A DNA stretch of 64,000 nucleotides from Neomesorhizobium sp963726065 (GCA_963726065.1 CAVSAU010000009.1:186001-250000), one strand, 5' to 3'. Shown: positions 46,695 to 58,499, counted from the first letter of the stretch. Program-made: numbers and translations. Notes: a model not told the origin generated them from the sequence alone.

Positions 46695-47327
46695 TCAGTT
46701 GGCGGCGAAGCAGTAAAGCAGCCCGTCGCCGCCGGTGCCGATCAGCGCGTCCTGGCTGCAGCCGCCGCGCGAGGGGTGCGCGGCGTTCCACGATTTTGCC
46801 GTCGCCAGCGTGTCCGGCCCCATGCGGTCGTGATGGCCGACCATGGCGCTTCCCTCCGCGCCGCTCAGGGTCCAGTCGCCGCAGGTCTGGTCGGCAGCCT
46901 TGGTGCCGTCGGCAAGCGTTCCAGTCAGGATGTCGTGGCGGTTGGGCTCGTCGCCGCGGCCGTTGATCACATTGCCCTTCTCGTCGAGCGCGGTCTGCTT
47001 GGTGATGTTGTTGGCGTCGCTGTGTAACGAGGCGACATCGTCCGCGATCTTCTCACCCTTGGCGTTGTACCACGGCCCTGCGCCGATGCGGTCCTTGGCG
47101 TTAACTTCGCTGGTGGAGAGGTAGGCGCGCCAGGTCTTCGGACCGGTTACGCCGCCCGCTTCGGCGAGCTTCTGGCAAATCGCGTCGGCGCCTGCAAGGC
47201 CGCCCAGATTGGCGCCGTTGCCGGAACCGGCGCTGGTGATGAAGAAGCTCATCGTCGTATCCTGCGCTTTGGCTGCGCCGAACGCGACAAGAAGCACCGC
47301 GGCTGACAAGAGCAATGATTTTCGCAT
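46695..47327 (-). CDS. Secreted lectin-like (collagen/endostatin-like fold) protein
   Basis: The 210-residue protein has a signal peptide (MRKSLLLSAAVLLVAFGAAK, cut after KAQ). A cysteine-paired domain follows: GSGNGANLGGLAGADAICQK, KTWRAYLST, RIGAGPWYNAKGEKIADDVA, ADQTCGDWTLSGAEGSAMVG and a final GGCSQDAL...LLYCFA. Rhizobial genomes annotate this type as lectin or C-type-lectin-fold exported protein; binding is not proven. ATG 47327 has a GGGAGGA ribosome site. It is divergent from osmC and is followed by a strong terminator. Confidence 0.75.
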   Translation of the reverse strand: MRKSLLLSAAVLLVAFGAAKAQDTTMSFFITSAGSGNGANLGGLAGADAICQKLAEAGGVTGPKTWRAYLSTSEVNAKDRIGAGPWYNAKGEKIADDVASLHSDANNITKQTALDEKGNVINGRGDEPNRHDILTGTLADGTKAADQTCGDWTLSGAEGSAMVGHHDRMGPDTLATAKSWNAAHPSRGGCSQDALIGTGGDGLLYCFAAN

Positions 47328-47497
47328 GAAACGTCCTCCCATTCTGCTTTGGAAATCTTTCAACATTTGTATGAACTGTAAAAGGCGGAGTTTTCGTCCG
47401 GCGATCACGACTTTGTGCATTGGGAGAACGGGCCGAAACCGCGACGGTTCCTTCCGGCACGCCAGCGGTTAGAATGACTGAAACCAGGAGAAGCAGG

Positions 47498-48007
47498 ATG
47501 GATGCCGCGGAACTCAAGGCGATGCAGACGCCGCTGAAGGAAGCTTATCGCGAGGACGCGGGCCAGGCGCTGATCACGCTCAGGGCCAAGGGGTCGATCG
47601 ACGACCAGTCGATTGCCTGCAAGGTGGAGACGGGCAGGGCGCTCGCGGTTGCCGGCCTGCATCCGGCGACCGGCGGCAGCGGCCTGGAATTGTGTTCGGG
47701 CGACATGCTGCTCGAAGCGCTGGTGGCCTGTGCCGGGGTGACGCTGAAGGCGGTGGCGACGGCGCTGGAATTCCGGCTCGGCGGCGCCACGGTGAGCGCC
47801 GAGGGCGACCTCGATTTCCGCGGCACGCTGGGCGTGGCCAAGGATGCGCCGGTGGGATTCAGGGCAATCAGGCTCGGCTTCGAACTCGACACCGACGAGC
47901 CGCAGGAGCGCATCGACACTCTGCTGAAACTGACCGAGCGTTATTGCGTGGTGTTCCAGACGATCAACGCCAAGCCCGAGCTTTCGGTGACGGCCAAGGC
48001 CGTTTGA
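47498..48007 (+). CDS. OsmC family peroxiredoxin-like protein
   Basis: The 169-residue protein has the OsmC fold with two reactive cysteines: ACAGVTLKAVATALEF around residue 80 and LTERYCVVFQTI near residue 145. OsmC/Ohr proteins reduce organic hydroperoxides; this one is of the YhfA/OsmC-like branch, where activity is less certain. ATG 47498 is chosen since AGGAG lies seven bases upstream. It is divergent from the lectin-like gene and converges with the SDR gene. Confidence 0.88.
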   Translation: MDAAELKAMQTPLKEAYREDAGQALITLRAKGSIDDQSIACKVETGRALAVAGLHPATGGSGLELCSGDMLLEALVACAGVTLKAVATALEFRLGGATVSAEGDLDFRGTLGVAKDAPVGFRAIRLGFELDTDEPQERIDTLLKLTERYCVVFQTINAKPELSVTAKAV

Positions 48008-48042
48008 CGGCTGGCCACCGGGGAATGCCGCCTGACGGCTGG

Positions 48043-48816
48043 TCAGCCGGCTGACGCCGCCTCGGCCGGCTGCTGGTATTCCATCCAGCGGTCGAACTTC
48101 GCCTGGTAGATCTGGCCGGTGTGGGTGAGGGCAGGGCTGGCCATGCCGAGGATGCGCGAGGCGATCTCGGAGGGATGCGGCAGTGTCTCAGGGTTCTCGC
48201 CGGGAAAGGCCTGGGCGCGCATCGCGGTGCGGGTGCCGCCGGGATCGACGGCGTTGACGCGCAGAGCCATGTTTTTCGTTTCGTCGGCCCAGCAGCGTGT
48301 CAGCGTTTCCACCGCCGCTTTGGAGGCGGCGTATGGCGCCCAGAAGGCACGCGCCGAATGGGCGGCGTTGGAGGACAGCACGATGGCGCGGCCGGCGTCC
48401 GAAGCGCGCAGCAGCGGGTCGACCGAGCGGATCAGCCGCCAAGTGCCGGTGACATTGACGGCCATCACCTTGTCGAACACTTTTGCCTCAACATGGCCGA
48501 TGGGCGAGATGACGCCGAGCACGGCGGCGTTGGCGACCAGCACGTCGAGCTTTTTCCAACGCTCGTTGATGGCGCCGCCGAGCCGGTCGATGCCTTGCAT
48601 GTCGGTGAGATCGAGCGGCACCAGGGTCGCTTCGCCCTTGCCGGTCCTGGCCCGCTCGGCCTTGATCTCGTCGTCGAGTTCTTCCAGGCCGCCGACGGTG
48701 CGGGCGACCGCGATCACATGCGCGCCCGCCGCCGCCATCTGCTTGGCGATGTGATAGCCGATACCGCGCGAGGCGCCGGTGACCAGCGCGATGCGGCCGG
48801 TGAGGTTGGGGGTCAC
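48043..48816 (-). CDS. SDR family NAD(P)-dependent oxidoreductase
   Basis: The 257-residue Rossmann-fold enzyme has TGASRGIGYHIAKQM for cofactor binding, LDVLVANAAVLG in place of NNAG, and the catalytic Ser of SSNAAHSARAFWAPYAASKA with YxxxK. A conserved DPGGTRTAMRAQAFPGENP lies after the active site. The substrate is not inferable. It follows a RIME-like repeat that separates it from purF, and both genes lie on the minus strand. Confidence 0.9.
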   Translation of the reverse strand: MTPNLTGRIALVTGASRGIGYHIAKQMAAAGAHVIAVARTVGGLEELDDEIKAERARTGKGEATLVPLDLTDMQGIDRLGGAINERWKKLDVLVANAAVLGVISPIGHVEAKVFDKVMAVNVTGTWRLIRSVDPLLRASDAGRAIVLSSNAAHSARAFWAPYAASKAAVETLTRCWADETKNMALRVNAVDPGGTRTAMRAQAFPGENPETLPHPSEIASRILGMASPALTHTGQIYQAKFDRWMEYQQPAEAASAG

Positions 48817-48841
48817 TGGGCAAGTTCTCCGGTTAGTGCCC

Positions 48842-49013
48842 TACGTTGCCCCCCTTTGTCCTGCCGGACATCTCCCCCACAAGGGGAGAGATTGGCCGAC
48901 CGCATGGTTGGCGCTCGTCTTGACATAGAGAAGATTGGCGAAGGCGGAAAAGAAAGCTGATCTCCCCCCTCGTGGGGGAGATGGCCGGCAGGCCAGAGGG
49001 GGGTGCGACAAAG
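48842..49013. repeat. Rhizobial intergenic inverted-repeat element (RIME-like), copy B
   Basis: It has the same layout as the copy at 33664-33846. The left arm contains TTTGTCCTGCCGGACATCTC and CCCCACAAGGGGAGAGATTGG; the right arm contains GATCTCCCCCCTCGTGGGGG and AGATGGCCGGCAGGCCAGAGG, about 70 bases apart. The arms pair with each other and match copy A at most positions. It fills the gap between purF and the SDR gene. Confidence 0.75.
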
Positions 49014-49062
49014 CACGCGCGAAGAAGACTGTAAGCCGGCCAGATTCATGCGTTGATGTCGG

Positions 49063-50565
49063 TTACTGTCCGCCGGTCGCCAGCAGCGACAGGGTGCGGA
49101 CATTGTCGGCGCCTTCATGGTCGAGCAGGCGGGTGGGATACTGGTCGGTGAAGCAGGCGTCGCAGAACTGCGGCTGCTCCTCGTTGCGGCCGGCTTCGCC
49201 GACGGCGCGGTAGAGCCCGTCGATGGTGAGGAAGCCGAGCAAATCGACGCGGATGAAGTCGGCCATCTCCTTGATCGACATGCGCGAGGCCAGGAGCTTG
49301 GCCTTTTCCGGCGTATCGACGCCGTAGAAGCAGGAGGCGCGGGTGGGCGGCGAGGCGATGCGCATATGCACCTCCTTGGCGCCGGCTTCGCGCACCATCT
49401 GCACGATCTTCTGGCTGGTGGTGCCGCGCACGATGGAATCGTCGACCAGCACCACGCGCTTGCCTTCGATCATGCGGCGGTTGGCGTTGTGCTTCAGCTT
49501 TACGCCCATATGGCGGATGAAATCGCCGGGCGAAATGAAGGTGCGGCCGACATAGTGGTTGCGGATAATGCCGAGCTCGAACGGGATGCCGGCTTCCTGG
49601 GAAAAGCCGATCGCGGCGGGCGTTCCCGAATCCGGCACCGGCACCACGATATCGGCGTCGACCGGGTTTTCCCTGGCGAGTTCGGCACCGATGTTCTTGC
49701 GGATGTCGTAGACGTTGCGGCCTTCCACGGAGGAATCCGGCCGCGCGAAATAGACATATTCGAAGATGCAGAAGCGCGACTTCTGCGGCTCGAACGGGAA
49801 ATGGCTCTCGATGCCCTTGGACGTGACGACGACCATCTCGCCGGGCTTCAGGTCACGCACGAAACGGGCGCCGATGATGTCGAGCGCGCAGGTTTCGGAA
49901 GCGAGGATCCAGGATCCGTCGAGGTCGCCCAGAACCAGCGGCCGGATGCCCAAGGGATCGCGCACGCCGATCATCTTCTTCGAGGTCAGCGCGACCAGCG
50001 AGAAGGCGCCCTCGAGCTGGCGGATCGCTTCGATGAAGCGCGAGTTGATGTCGCGCTCCTTCGAGGTGGCGACGAGGTGCAGGATGGTCTCGGTGTCGGA
50101 GGTCGACGAGAAGATCGAACCCTGCTTTTGCAGCGTGCGCTGCACGGTAAGCGCGTTGGTGATGTTGCCGTTGTGGGCGACGGCGAGCCCGCCGGTCGAA
50201 AGTTCGGCGAAGAAGGGCTGCACATTGCGCAGGCCGGCGCCGCCGGTGGTGGCGTAACGCGTATGGCCGATGGCGCGGGTGCCTTGCAGGCGGTCGATGA
50301 CGGATTGCTTGGTGAAGGTGTCGCCGATCAGCCCGACATGCCGTTCGACATGGAACTGGGAGCCGTCATAGGAGACGATGCCGGCGGCCTCCTGGCCACG
50401 ATGCTGCAGGGCGTGCAGGCCGAGCGTGACGATCGCCGCGGCGTCCTGCCGGCCAAAAATGCCGAACACGCCGCATTCGTCGTGAAAATGATCGTCGGCC
50501 TCTGCGGAGAGGGAAGCTGCTGCGTCAACCATCGGGTCACGGTGCTCGCGTCGGAAAACCGTCAT
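49063..50565 (-). CDS. purF: Amidophosphoribosyltransferase
   Basis: PurF makes phosphoribosylamine from PRPP and glutamine, the first step of purine synthesis. A propeptide of about 33 residues ends before Cys in DDHFHDECGVFGIFGRQD, the N-terminal nucleophile of the glutaminase domain. VVPVPDSGTPAAIGFSQEAG and the PRPP loop RVVLVDDSIVRGTTSQKIV mark the transferase domain. The Cys residues expected for an Fe-S cluster are not obvious. ATG 50565 or the later ATG at MVDAAASL could start the protein. The order purF-cvpA-radA-dnaB is typical of rhizobia, though two small genes lie between purF and cvpA here. Confidence 0.96.
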   Translation of the reverse strand: MTVFRREHRDPMVDAAASLSAEADDHFHDECGVFGIFGRQDAAAIVTLGLHALQHRGQEAAGIVSYDGSQFHVERHVGLIGDTFTKQSVIDRLQGTRAIGHTRYATTGGAGLRNVQPFFAELSTGGLAVAHNGNITNALTVQRTLQKQGSIFSSTSDTETILHLVATSKERDINSRFIEAIRQLEGAFSLVALTSKKMIGVRDPLGIRPLVLGDLDGSWILASETCALDIIGARFVRDLKPGEMVVVTSKGIESHFPFEPQKSRFCIFEYVYFARPDSSVEGRNVYDIRKNIGAELARENPVDADIVVPVPDSGTPAAIGFSQEAGIPFELGIIRNHYVGRTFISPGDFIRHMGVKLKHNANRRMIEGKRVVLVDDSIVRGTTSQKIVQMVREAGAKEVHMRIASPPTRASCFYGVDTPEKAKLLASRMSIKEMADFIRVDLLGFLTIDGLYRAVGEAGRNEEQPQFCDACFTDQYPTRLLDHEGADNVRTLSLLATGGQ

Positions 50566-50661
50566 ATAAGGCAACAGGGCCGGCAATGCCACCGGCAATT
50601 CGCGGGCCGCATTGTCGCGGCCCGGTCATTGGCGATCGCGTCGGCTGCGGCCGCGGCCTGC

Positions 50662-51168
50662 TCAGTTCCTGCCGAGATAGTCCAGCTTGCCGAGTGGTAC
50701 GCCCTTGTGCCTCAGGATGTCGTAGGCGGTGGTGATGTGGAAGAAGAAGTTGGGGAGTGCGAAGGCGAGCACATACTCCCTCGCGGTGAACGTCCGCTCG
50801 GTGCTGCCGGCCTTCAGCACGACGGTCGCCTCTTCGCGTCCGTCCATCGCATTGGCGGAGATCGATTTCAGCAAGGCGACGGTCGCCGCAATGCGCGCCT
50901 GCAATTCGTCGAAACTGGCCTCGGTGTCCGCCATCGGCACGTTGTCGATCTGGCCGACGCGAACGGCGACGAATTTGGACGAATCGCTGGCGCGCTGGAT
51001 CTGGCCGGTGAGCGGCGCCATGTCGGGATAAAGCCGCGCCTCCAGAAGCTCGCTGTGCGGGATCTTGTTTTCATCCGCGAAGGCGCGGCCCTTTTCGAGG
51101 ATCGCCGACAGGTTGGCGAAGGCCCGGATGAACACCGGCACAGTAACATCGTAGAGCGACAGGGACAT
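50662..51168 (-). CDS. DUF1993 family protein
   Basis: The 168-residue protein starts MSLSLYDVTVPVFIRAFANL and ends FFFHITTAYDILRHKGVPLG, both hallmarks of DUF1993, a four-helix bundle resembling DinB-like proteins. A conserved His pair could bind metal. Function unknown. ATG 51168 is preferred to an upstream start because of an AGGAAGATT-like ribosome site. It lies between purF and the GFA gene, an insertion relative to the usual rhizobial order. Confidence 0.88.
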   Translation of the reverse strand: MSLSLYDVTVPVFIRAFANLSAILEKGRAFADENKIPHSELLEARLYPDMAPLTGQIQRASDSSKFVAVRVGQIDNVPMADTEASFDELQARIAATVALLKSISANAMDGREEATVVLKAGSTERTFTAREYVLAFALPNFFFHITTAYDILRHKGVPLGKLDYLGRN

Positions 51169-51299
51169 TGAAATCTTCCTCGATCTTTGAAGTTGCCGGG
51201 ATTTGCGGGCTCCGGCATCGGATGGCAAGCTTGGCCCGAATGGGCAAGGTCCTTAGTTAGTGAGCGGATACAGAAACACGAGGGGGTGGAAAGCGATTT

Positions 51300-51671
51300 A
51301 TGAGGATTGCGACATGCGCCTGCGGCAGCCTGCGCGCAAGCTGCTCCGGCGAACCGGAAAAAGTTTCGTTGTGCCACTGCCTCGCCTGCCAGAGGCGAAC
51401 GGGCAGCACCTATGGCCTCGCCGCCTTCTTCAGCCGCGCCGATGTCAGGATCGAGGGCGAAAGCAAACGCTACACGCGCCAGTCAGACACCGGCTTTCCC
51501 GTGGTTTTTCATTTTTGTCCCGACTGCGGTTCGACGGTTTTCTGGGAACCGCAGCGCAAGCCCGAAGCGCTCGCGGTTGGCGTAGGATCGTTCGCCGACC
51601 CGGCCTTTCCCGCGCCAACCCAAGCCGTTCACACCGAACACCGGCATGCATGGGTGAGCGATATCGGCTGA
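51300..51671 (+). CDS. GFA family protein
   Basis: A 123-residue short GFA protein with zinc ligands in CACGSLRASC, CHCLACQRRTGSTYG and FCPDCGSTVFW. Other GFA proteins occur in tandem at 31.7-32.7 kb; this one is shorter and only related at the motifs. It is the sole plus-strand gene between 48 and 63 kb. Function unknown beyond zinc binding. Confidence 0.88.
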   Translation: MRIATCACGSLRASCSGEPEKVSLCHCLACQRRTGSTYGLAAFFSRADVRIEGESKRYTRQSDTGFPVVFHFCPDCGSTVFWEPQRKPEALAVGVGSFADPAFPAPTQAVHTEHRHAWVSDIG

Positions 51672-51701
51672 TCGAATGCCAACCGCCAGGTTGGCCGCAA
51701 A

Positions 51702-52355
51702 TCAGTTGTTGGCGGGAGGCGCGTCCTCGGCGGGTGCCTCCTCGGCGGGTGCATCGGCCGGGGCGTCGGTGGCCGGCGGCGTGGCGCCGCCTTCGGCAGG
51801 CGGTGTCGCGGTGCCGCCCTCGGGAGCAGCTTCCGGGGCTTCGCCACCCGGCTGCAGCTTCTTCAGGATCGACTTTTCCGGATCGTCGGGCAGCAGCGCC
51901 TGCAGGCGCGCGCCGATATCGGCAAGCAGCGGCCGCGACTTGGCGTCGGCGATCCAGGCCGGCGGATTGGAGCCGACGAGCCAGGTGAAGAACAGGAGGC
52001 CGACGGCCACGACCAGGATGCCGCGCGCCGCGCCATAGAGGAAGCCCAGCGTACGGTCGAGCGCGCCGACCCGGCTATCGATGATGAAATCGGCGATCTT
52101 CATGGTGATGACGGTCACCACGATCAGCGCGATGACGAAGACGATGCCGGCTGCCGCTGCCATGGCGAGCTGCTCGTTGTCGACATAGGGCTGCACGTAG
52201 GGCAGCACCGCCGGATAGAAGAAATAGGCTGCAGCGGCCGCCGCCACCCAGGAGGCGATGGAAAGGATCTCGCGGGAGAAGCCGCGGACCATGGCCAACA
52301 TCGCGGAAACCAGAGTGAAGCCGACGAGAATTCCGTCAAGCAGCGTAATCGGCAT
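51702..52355 (-). CDS. cvpA: CvpA family membrane protein
   Basis: CvpA was first linked to colicin V export in E. coli; its general role in envelope function is unclear. The 217-residue protein has four hydrophobic segments, starting TLLDGILVGFTLVSAMLAMV with GFSREILSIASWVAAAAAAY, and a C-terminal tail rich in Pro, Ala, Gly and Thr from about residue 165. The order radA-cvpA-purF is conserved in alphaproteobacteria, supporting the call. Its first codon lies 47 bases after the radA stop. Confidence 0.9.
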   Translation of the reverse strand: MPITLLDGILVGFTLVSAMLAMVRGFSREILSIASWVAAAAAAYFFYPAVLPYVQPYVDNEQLAMAAAAGIVFVIALIVVTVITMKIADFIIDSRVGALDRTLGFLYGAARGILVVAVGLLFFTWLVGSNPPAWIADAKSRPLLADIGARLQALLPDDPEKSILKKLQPGGEAPEAAPEGGTATPPAEGGATPPATDAPADAPAEEAPAEDAPPANN

Positions 52356-52402
52356 TTGTTTCCCACTCCATCATAGCGGATTTTTCCGCTTGCCCGACCC
52401 GG

Positions 52403-53800
<1,398 letters not shown>

Positions 53801-53813
53801 GGATCGGGATCGG

Positions 53814-54286
53814 CTATTCGGTTCTTAACACGGTGACCGCGCTTCTGCTTTTGATGTTGTCGAGAAACTTCAGCCGGACCAATTCATAGATGCGGTAGGG
53901 AAGCGGGCCGTAAACGATAGTCGCCAGATCGCCCGATGTCGCCGGCCGTACATCCGGAGCCGTCCAAACGAAGCGATTTGCCTCATCGAGAACGACCCAT
54001 GATCGCTCATCGTCCAAGGTCAAGCGACGTTTGGTCATACGCGACAGCTCAAGCGCGTTGCCCGGATTTCTCGGGGGGCTATGCGTTATCGGAACAATCG
54101 TGACAACCAGCCGTCCATTTTCAATTAACACGTCAAGGACGATGACGTAGGATCTATCTTTTATCCCCTCTTCGCGACCGCGACGGTGCTCCTCGGCCGA
54201 TATTGCGTTGGAATTCTGCTGCGCTGACCTTGAGCATCGTGGAACCTCATGCAATCTGCGTAACTTACATATCGGATCGACAAGGA

Positions 54287-54290
<4 letters not shown>
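53814..54290 (-). CDS. PemK/MazF-like growth-inhibitor family protein
   Basis: The core from about residue 40, EGIKDRSYVIVLDVLIENGR, then VVTIVPITHSPPRNPGNALE and RRLTLDDERSWVVLDEANRF followed by VWTAPDVRP, resembles plasmid-maintenance PemK-like proteins of rhizobia that lack an obvious antitoxin partner. These share the MazF-like SH3 fold. The GTG start overlaps the dnaB stop by four bases (GTGA), and radA follows after 13 bases, so this gene sits within the dnaB-radA operon, where alr is usual. The first 35 residues look unconserved, so a later start is possible. Toxic activity is inferred from family only. Confidence 0.65.
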
Positions 54291-55777
<1,487 letters not shown>

Positions 55778-55989
55778 CTTGTCCCCGATTCTCGATCCCG
55801 GCTTCTGGGTTAGCAGACATGCGAGGCCGGGAGCAGCCGCATGCTCGGCGAATTGTTCACTACGCCCACGATTCACAAAGTCGCGATATCATCCACAGGA
55901 CAGTATTCCAGTGCCCCGATTCCGGTTGACTAAGCAAGTTGGGGATTCTACGCGACCGCTAGGAACAAATCAAGAACATCTGTGATTTG

Positions 55990-56264
55990 GCGCATCTCAC
56001 ACGGAGCGCGGCGCCGCAGGATGATCGAAGCGCCGGCAGGCAGATCGCGCGGCCCGTCAGGTCGGTCGGGCGCGACACTTCGGCAAGCCAAAGCCAGAGC
56101 AGCGAGGCGGCGATGTAATAATGCCAGATCGCATGAGCGCAGGGTAGGCGCAGGACAGGCGAGCATACTGTGATCGCTGAGCGTCAGGAGCCAGGCAGAA
56201 CAGCACCAGCGAGGCGATGCCCGGCGCCAGCCACAACGGCACCTGTCGAGCCGCCACGGTCCGG
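55990..56264 (-). pseudogene. Remnants of a membrane protein, frame repeatedly broken
   Basis: Short protein-like pieces follow each other in different frames on the minus strand: VPLWLAPGIASLVLFCLAP, then LTLSDHSMLA, then HAIWHYYIAASLLWLWLAEV followed by SRPTDLTGRAI. They look like parts of one hydrophobic protein in which single-base frame changes occurred. I do not recognise the family. It lies next to the damaged cfa gene. Non-coding or unassigned sequence continues to the dnaB start. Confidence 0.4.
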
Positions 56265-56728
56265 CCGGCTCCGAGGCCGGCTGACGGTGCGCCGTCTCGT
56301 GGATCGCCAGCGCCTTTTCGCATTGGCCGATGTAGTCGCGGGTCAGCGGCAGCGTGTCGTTGCGGTGGGCGAGCTGGATCTGGAACACCATAAGGTCCTG
56401 CCAGCGGAAGGCTGCTTGCGACGCGGCCAGATAAAACTCCCACATGCGGCAGAACCGTTCGTCACAGATCGCATTGGCGCGTTCGTGGTTGGCCATGAAG
56501 CGTTCGCGCCAGTGTTTCAGCGTCTCGGCGTACGTCCATGAAGGCTTCGGGCAAAGCGAGCGTTGGGTCGAGCGTGATGGCGCGCTCGGCGCGCCTGGTC
56601 TTGACGACGATGTGGACGGGTTCGCCGGCGCCGTCGCCGAAGGTGTGGGATACGCCGGTAGGGCCGGTGACTGTGAGGCTGCCGGTGCGGACAAGCCGTT
56701 CGACGACCGTTTTCAGGAATACGTTCAT
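56265..56728 (-). pseudogene. cfa: Cyclopropane-fatty-acyl-phospholipid synthase, catalytic core deleted
   Basis: The N-terminal part (MNVFLKTVVERLVRTGSLTV, then HTFGDGAGEPVHIVVKTRRA and DPTLALPEAFMD) covers about 66 residues. It joins near 56533, in another frame, to the C-terminal part (YAETLKHWRERFMANHERAN, RFCRMWEFYLAASQAAFRWQ, VFQIQLAHRNDTLPLTRDYI). Both match CFA synthase ends. About 200-250 middle residues, including the SAM-binding glycine motif and active-site Cys, are missing. The enzyme would add a methylene bridge to unsaturated membrane lipids. It could be a genuine deletion or an assembly collapse. Confidence 0.75.
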
Positions 56729-56827
56729 GCCAGAACCACTCCGCTCGCTGATGACAGTCGGCGAGGACATGTGGTCAGGTCGCGCGGTTTTTTAAGTCGC
56801 GAGGCGAGGGAAAAGCTTCCGTGGCAC

Positions 56828-56868
56828 AACCAAAAGCCCGGGCGTGGGCCGCCCGGGCTTTGGTTTTT
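56828..56868 (-). terminator. Intrinsic terminator downstream of rplI
   Basis: AAAGCCCGGGCG pairs with CGCCCGGGCTTT around a short loop, with AACCAA and TTGGTTTTT extending the stem or tail. It lies about 105 bases beyond the rplI stop on the minus strand and likely ends the rpsF-rpsR-rplI transcript. The intervening bases hold no gene. Confidence 0.8.
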
Positions 56869-56973
56869 ACACGCCGGCCATTCCGATCGGAATGGAGGCT
56901 ATCTGCTCATTTCGAGCATGATCTCTGTCCCATAAGCCGCTACGTGTCCTATGAAATCATGCTCAACCTGGGA

Positions 56974-57549
56974 TCAGGCTTCGCCTTCGGCGTCTTCGTT
57001 GGGATCGAAGAAGTTGTCCGGGCGGGCGTTCTCGTTGATGTCGTCGCCGTAGATGGCTTCGGCGGTGGTCAGCGTCTCGCCCTTCGCCTGACGCTCGGCC
57101 TCGTCGGCGGTGCGGGCGATGTTGAGCGTGATGGTGACCTCGACTTCCGGGTGCAGCGCGATGGCGACGTTGGTCAGGCCGATCGCCTTGATCGGGTGGT
57201 TGAGCTCGATCTGGTTGCGGCTGACGGTGAAGCCTTCCGCGATCAGCAGGTCGGCGATGTCGCGCGTCGAGACCGAACCGTAGAGCTGGCCGGTTTCGCC
57301 AGCCGAACGGACGGCGACGAAGCTCTTGCCGTCGAGCTTGTCGGCGATCTGCTGGGCTTCCGACTTGCGCTCGAGGTTGCGGGCTTCGAGCTGCGCGCGC
57401 TGGCCTTCGAACTTCTTCTTGTTGGCTTCGTTGGCGCGCAGCGCCTTGCCCTTCGGCAGCAGGAAGTTGCGGGCGAAGCCGTCCTTGACCTTGACGGTGT
57501 CGCCCATCTGGCCGAGGCGGGAAATGCGTTCGAGAAGAATGACTTCCAT
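56974..57549 (-). CDS. rplI: 50S ribosomal protein L9
   Basis: bL9 binds 23S rRNA domain V through its N-terminal domain, MEVILLERISRLGQMGDTVK with VKDGFARNFLLPKGKALRA, the family signature. A long helix follows (NKKKFEGQRAQLEARNLERK) and the C-terminal domain ends in an acidic tail. Its 191 residues are normal for rhizobia. It follows rpsR after about 216 bases. In many rhizobia a DUF2232 membrane protein gene lies in that gap, but I see none. Confidence 0.97.
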   Translation of the reverse strand: MEVILLERISRLGQMGDTVKVKDGFARNFLLPKGKALRANEANKKKFEGQRAQLEARNLERKSEAQQIADKLDGKSFVAVRSAGETGQLYGSVSTRDIADLLIAEGFTVSRNQIELNHPIKAIGLTNVAIALHPEVEVTITLNIARTADEAERQAKGETLTTAEAIYGDDINENARPDNFFDPNEDAEGEA

Positions 57550-57765
57550 CTCTTTGTTCCTTTCGTTGGCGGCGCTGGCCGCGAGAAAATCCGGAACAGG
57601 TCGGGAAGTGAAAGCGACGCCTTGGCGTCCGGTTTCGCTGTCCTGCCTGTCCGGGCAGTTAGGGGCCGCGGCCCCAACTCGGGATTTGGATAATCGCCCA
57701 GCCGCGCCCGTCGCGGAGGGAGGTTCCGGTCCGGGCGGCGAACCACCCGGACCGGGTATCGACAG

Positions 57766-58014
57766 TTACTTCACCACGTAGGGCAGCAGGCCGAGGAAGC
57801 GGGCGCGCTTGATCGCCTTGGCGAGTTCGCGCTGCTTCTTCTGGCTGACGGCGGTGATGCGCGACGGCACGATCTTGCCGCGCTCGGAAATGTAGCGCTG
57901 CAGCAGACGCACGTCCTTGTAGTCGATCTTCGGAGCGTTGGCGCCGGAGAACGGGCAGGTCTTGCGGCGGCGGTGGAACGGGCGCCGGGTCGGGATCTGA
58001 TTGATGTCGACCAT
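57766..58014 (-). CDS. rpsR: 30S ribosomal protein S18
   Basis: The 82-residue protein has the bS18 core: RRKTCPFSGANAPKIDYKDV, LLQRYISERGKIVPSRITAV and KQRELAKAIKRARFLGLLPY. It binds the platform of the 30S subunit with S6. Its start overlaps the rpsF stop by one base (TAATG). The gap from 57550 to 57765 towards rplI contains a GGTCCGGG-type hairpin and no gene. Confidence 0.97.
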   Translation of the reverse strand: MVDINQIPTRRPFHRRRKTCPFSGANAPKIDYKDVRLLQRYISERGKIVPSRITAVSQKKQRELAKAIKRARFLGLLPYVVK

Positions 58015-58499
58015 TATTCTGCACCCCCTTCAACTGCTTCGCGCGGACGGCGCGGGCCACGGTCTTCGCGGTCGCCGAACGAACGCGGGCCGCGATCGCC
58101 ACGGTCGCGGTCGCCGAACGAGCGCGGGCCGCGATCACGGTCGCCGAAACCGCGGTCGCCGCGGTCGGAACGCTCTTCGCGCTTCTGCATCATCGCGGAC
58201 GCGCCTTCCTCGTGCTTCTCGACCTTGACGGTCATGAAGCGCAGCACGTCTTCCGAGAGGCCCATCTGGCGTTCCATCTCGTTGAGCGCTGCCGGCGGGC
58301 AGGTGAGGTCCATCAGCGTGTAGTAAGCCTTCCGGTTCTTCTTGACCCGGTAGGTGAGGGACTTCAGTCCCCAGTTCTCGACCCGGCCGACCGACCCGCC
58401 ATTCGCTTCGATGACACCCTTGTACTGTTCGACAAGCGCGTCGACCTGCTGCTGCGAGAGGTCCTGACGGGCAAGAAACACATGTTCGTATAGAGCCAT
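58014..58499 (-). CDS. rpsF: 30S ribosomal protein S6
   Basis: The 161-residue bS6 has the start MALYEHVFLARQDLSQQQVD and middle GLKSLTYRVKKNRKAYYTLM, with a long C-terminal extension of Arg-Gly-Asp-Asp repeats (RGDRDRGPRSFGDRD-type) typical of alphaproteobacteria. It pairs with S18. It leads the rpsF-rpsR-rplI operon. Upstream, between 58500 and 58772, is a leader of about 270 bases with no gene; I cannot confirm an S6:S18-binding leader there, though a CCG-containing hairpin (GCCGCCGGGAACCGGG on the minus strand) lies about 40 bases before the start. Confidence 0.97.
   Translation of the reverse strand: MALYEHVFLARQDLSQQQVDALVEQYKGVIEANGGSVGRVENWGLKSLTYRVKKNRKAYYTLMDLTCPPAALNEMERQMGLSEDVLRFMTVKVEKHEEGASAMMQKREERSDRGDRGFGDRDRGPRSFGDRDRGDRGPRSFGDREDRGPRRPREAVEGGAE

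Noticed and set aside
49117..51171. 684-codon plus-strand frame opposite purF and DUF1993
   Set aside because: It is antisense to two clear genes and has antisense-type composition.
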